Shown here in pieces: positions 61,046-64,000 of a DNA stretch of 64,000 nucleotides (its first letter is position 1; each line of letters begins with the position of its first letter). The DNA lies in NCBI RefSeq assembly GCF_033807715.1, contig NC_084590.1:36421505-36485504 (forward strand), written 5' to 3'. A program made the position numbers and the translations under genes. The notes below the pieces were generated by a model. That model was not told the origin of the DNA. It made no database searches and worked only from the letters and a program-made list of their open reading frames with translations. Origin of the DNA: Cololabis saira. Its lineage: Eukaryota > Chordata > Actinopteri > Beloniformes > Belonidae.

Positions 61046-61911
61046 GGATGGAAGCAGAGGTTTTAAAGTCAAACACACAGACTGCAACTGAGACTTTTCT
61101 CAGTGGAGGATTGCCGTGGATGCTGTCCAGCTGCGCTGCAAAGATTTCTGTGGTTGGAGGAGGAGGAGTCTAATAACTTCTCTTTCCCTACCACATTAAA
61201 AGTCAGTTTTTCCTGTCCTCAGGAGTTTTCCTCCTTGGGATAAGTGTGGATTCCTGTGGTGTCGCTCGGTTTAACTTGCCCTAAGTAACTCAGTGACTCA
61301 TGACTTACACACCAAATTAGTATTATGGCACTGCCAAGATACCAAAGAATAACTGGCTTCTTGCTTTGCTTAGATCTTGGTTTAAACCTTAGTTTTGCTG
61401 CTGCAGTGATTTTTACAACCAGTACTTTTCATCACATTCATGTATTTGTGTTGAATAACTGTTTTACTCTGTATTATGGCTGTTAAATTGCAGCCCTACG
61501 TAATTTTAACCCTCATATGTTATCAAGTTGTGACTTATTCTCTTCACGAGTGGCTTGCAAAGGCAAGAAAACAGTGACGGTTTATTTTCACTCTGACTGA
61601 AACTAGTTTTGTAACGATACTTGATGGTACGCTCTGTTTACAATCAAACCAGGGACCCAATTTGTTTCATTGTGGTTGTGTGTGGGAACATTTACCACGG
61701 ATTGTAAGTGAAGGGTCTTGTGGTTTATTTTTTTAGTAATATATTACAAAGCAGAAAAACAATTTCACATATTAAAAATAGGTACGATTAAATCGCCATT
61801 ATATTAATTGTTTCATTGAAGATTTACAGCATATCTGCAAATTAAAGTGTTCATGTCCATTTTATAAGACGTCTCTGCTCGTCTTTTTCTTGAGCTCCAG
61901 GGGAAACATGT
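61046..61911. other. Shared 3' region of convergent RAB34 and phosphoribosyltransferase genes
   Basis: Should contain both 3' UTRs. A minus-strand AATAAA-type signal could be the tttatt near 61,722. No other feature seen. Confidence 0.45.
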
Positions 61912-64000
61912 TTACTGGTTAAAACTTTTGAAGGAGTCCAGATGCTTCCCATCGATCTGGCGCTGCAGCTCTTCAGGTATGCAGTGAGAGAACTTGTAGT
62001 TTTCTTTAATCCACTTCCCTCCTTCTGTGTTCTCGATGGCGACGGCTGCTACGCCTGCAGCCAACACAGCAAAAGGGCCTCACTTGCATCTTTTAAGTTA
62101 CACAGTCAGGACGTTTCTGGCGCTCGCGTACCTACGACTGCGGCTCCCAGCCTCTCCACCAGCTGGATGGCAGCCTTCATCGTGCCGCCGGTCTCTATCC
62201 ACTGGTCCACCAACAGCACCTTCACACCTGCAGCAGGACAGACGCGTTAAACTGAATCGTGGTCACTTTTCAGAGAGCCGCTGGAAGATCTCTGGACTCA
62301 TCTCCCTCTTTCTGACATCTGAAACCCCCAACCAGCCCAGGCAGGTGCTTACCCTCCCCACCCTGATTGTGGTTGCTGGAGGGTTTTGTTTTTTTAATCC
62401 CCAGCCACCCACCTCATACAGCCTCCTCTGTTGTCCTGACTTTGGACCTGCTCTATGAGAATCCTGCTTTCTGACCCACTGGTGTCTGTGGGCTTCAGTG
62501 TCCTGCATGACAGGGCTAGAGATGGATCTGGTGACCTCCTATGTCCAAGGAATCCACCACAGCTGCAAGCATGTCCATTACAGTCTACTTTGTACCCTTT
62601 ATAAAAGGAAAACAAAACCCCAAAAAACAAGTTGAAACTGAAAGTACAGTTTTAATAGCTCTATACGGCCACTATTAGCTAACACACCTCAACTTCAGTG
62701 ATTGGAAATTTTGACAACACATATGCTGCCAATAGTCGGCACATTGTTAAACCTGCATGTGCAACATTTTACGAGGAGTGCAATGGAGTTGTGAAAGAGT
62801 TTTTAACCTAATTCTCATTAGTGTGGGACCATGCTGACTTTAACTCCAACTCTTATAAAGAGCTGAAGAAAGCAGGAGCTGGATTGTATCTTTAAAGAGC
62901 CCACATTTAGGTCATTTAAACTTTTTTTCATTTCCTTTTTGATTTTACTAGAATGTGTGAACAAGATTCAGTGTTGTGAATAAGCAGTATTGCAGTAATG
63001 TATGTTGTACATTACAGTTAAAGAAAAACCTGGATAACAAACCAGGTATTTCCAAGTAGTTTCAAGAAAAGTTTACATGCTAAAAGAAAAGGGGATGAAA
63101 AACCCCCTGAAGAAAAGTAAAAAGCCTAAATGTGAACAGATGTGAAATGTAAAGTACTCAAAGCCACTCCATGTGCCAACACCACTTCAGACCACACGGG
63201 GACGGATAGATCTATGATACATAGAGTGGCTTTAAGCACGAAAACAAGCAGCTATCACAGAATTATATTGTGTTTGTCTGTACTGACTCTGTCAGTACAC
63301 ACAATCATTTGTATAAGAATCTTGCTAATGCTTATGTTCCCACAGAAAGACTGATGCTGCTTTTTCTTCTCCCCTCGCTTCTGTATTTCCCCTTACCACC
63401 ACCAGGGGGTGCTGTGTCACAGGAAATCGACCCGAGAGCGCGTGAACGTGCTCTTTAACTTTATTTGGCTTCTGACGCGCTCAGGGTCCTGCTGATTTTG
63501 TCAATGAATTTCTTTGGGAAGATTTAAAGGGACGATATGGGGTTTCAATTGTCAATAGAGAGAAAAACAAAACAAAAAAAAGATCCACGAGAAGAATTGA
63601 CCTCGCTTCTTCCCTGCAATCAGTGAAATCGTCAGCCAAAGTCCTCAAACCTTCATTTTAAATGTTCGAATAAACTTCATGTTTTATTTAGTTTACTAAA
63701 TTAAAAACAGGTGTCCATTGTGAATGTTGTTTCAATGAGCTACTGGACTGATTGTTTTACACAGAAAAAAATACATGATATTGTTTCCAGCAATATGATT
63801 TCCCCCCATCCTGCTACCCAAACATTCAGAAGCTATTATGTAATTTGGATAAAAAAGAGAAAAAGGAAGATTAACCTGGTTTTAGCACATCCAGCCTGAC
63901 TTCCATACTCTTTTGTCTGCCTGTGTAGTCCGTGTAGTTCTCACTTTCGGTCATGACACACAAATGACCCGCTTTACGGATGGCCAAGAAACCTTTTCCA
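61912..64000 (-). CDS. Phosphoribosyltransferase-domain protein, 3' part (three exons)
   Basis: The exons, in transcript order, are 63876-64000 (open at the window edge), 62132-62227 and 61912-62054, with stop TAA at 61,912-61,914. Junctions CCAG|gtta, cag|GTGTG, GTAG|gtac and cag|GCGTA keep frame (phase 1 each time). The readable product runs GKGFLAIRKAGHLC..., then a PRPP-binding loop KVLLVDQWIETGGTM, then AIENTEGGKWIKENYKFSHC, ending FKSFNQ. This layout (flexible-loop region, hydrophobic strand plus D..TGGT PRPP loop, C-terminal strand) is that of type I phosphoribosyltransferases, closest in feel to adenine phosphoribosyltransferase, which joins a base to PRPP. It is not canonical APRT: the usual second acidic residue of the loop is Gln here (VDQ), and the C-terminal tail does not resemble the human APRT tail as I recall it. 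I therefore give no symbol. The gene converges on RAB34 with about 870 bp between stop codons. The family call is firm; the substrate is unknown. Confidence 0.85.
62228..63875. other. Phosphoribosyltransferase intron, no feature seen
   Basis: The intron between exons 62,132-62,227 and 63,876-64,000. Open frames here have no recognisable content and no element ends were read. Confidence 0.5.

Noticed and set aside
61942..62458. Plus-strand frames of 102 and 143 codons at 61.9-62.5 kb
   Set aside because: They lie antisense to phosphoribosyltransferase exons, which have clear motifs and splice sites on the minus strand.

Overview
The window is vertebrate nuclear DNA and looks like a ray-finned (teleost) fish chromosome. 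Genes are split into short exons with GT/AG introns. The spaces between exons are full of small non-autonomous DNA transposons, LINE tails and long dinucleotide repeats, as is usual in teleosts. Gene content and order match the conserved block on human 17q11.2: TRAF4 - NEK8 - TLCD1 - RAB34.

Layout. 1-11.6 kb is read as the first intron of TRAF4 (minus strand); only coding exon 1 (11,592-11,734) is inside the window and the rest of the gene lies before position 1. 15.6-25.5 kb is NEK8 (minus), for which 14 coding exons can be read. 25.5-35.3 kb is a transposon-rich gap between the divergent genes NEK8 and TLCD1. 35.3-44.9 kb is TLCD1 (plus, 4 coding exons, complete). 44.9-56.1 kb is intergenic sequence and the 5' part of RAB34. 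56.1-61.0 kb is RAB34 (plus, 10 coding exons, complete, 259 residues). From 61.9 kb to the window end are the last three exons of a minus-strand phosphoribosyltransferase-like gene that continues past 64,000.

Function. From family knowledge, NEK8 (inversin-compartment kinase) and RAB34 (ciliary-vesicle GTPase) both act in primary cilia. TLCD1 is a multipass TLC-domain membrane protein tied to membrane phospholipid composition. TRAF4 is a RING/TRAF adaptor. The phosphoribosyltransferase is a separate metabolic-type gene.

Mobile DNA. At least seven hAT-type elements have 8-bp target-site duplications that can be read directly. Also present are TTAA-flanked palindromic MITEs, Tc1/mariner-like palindromic elements with TA flanks, LINE fragments and several nested insertions. 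The most unusual structures are an inverted duplication of about 0.88 kb in TLCD1 introns 1 and 3 that brackets exons 2-3, a duplication of about 0.4 kb between TLCD1 intron 3 and the RAB34 5' region, a palindromic MITE with a 58-codon ORF in its loop, a 1.83-kb nested hAT insertion 91 bp upstream of the NEK8 start codon, and perfect CRE octamers carried by three MITE families. I found no clear new multi-gene system. All calls come from reading the sequence; no database search was run.
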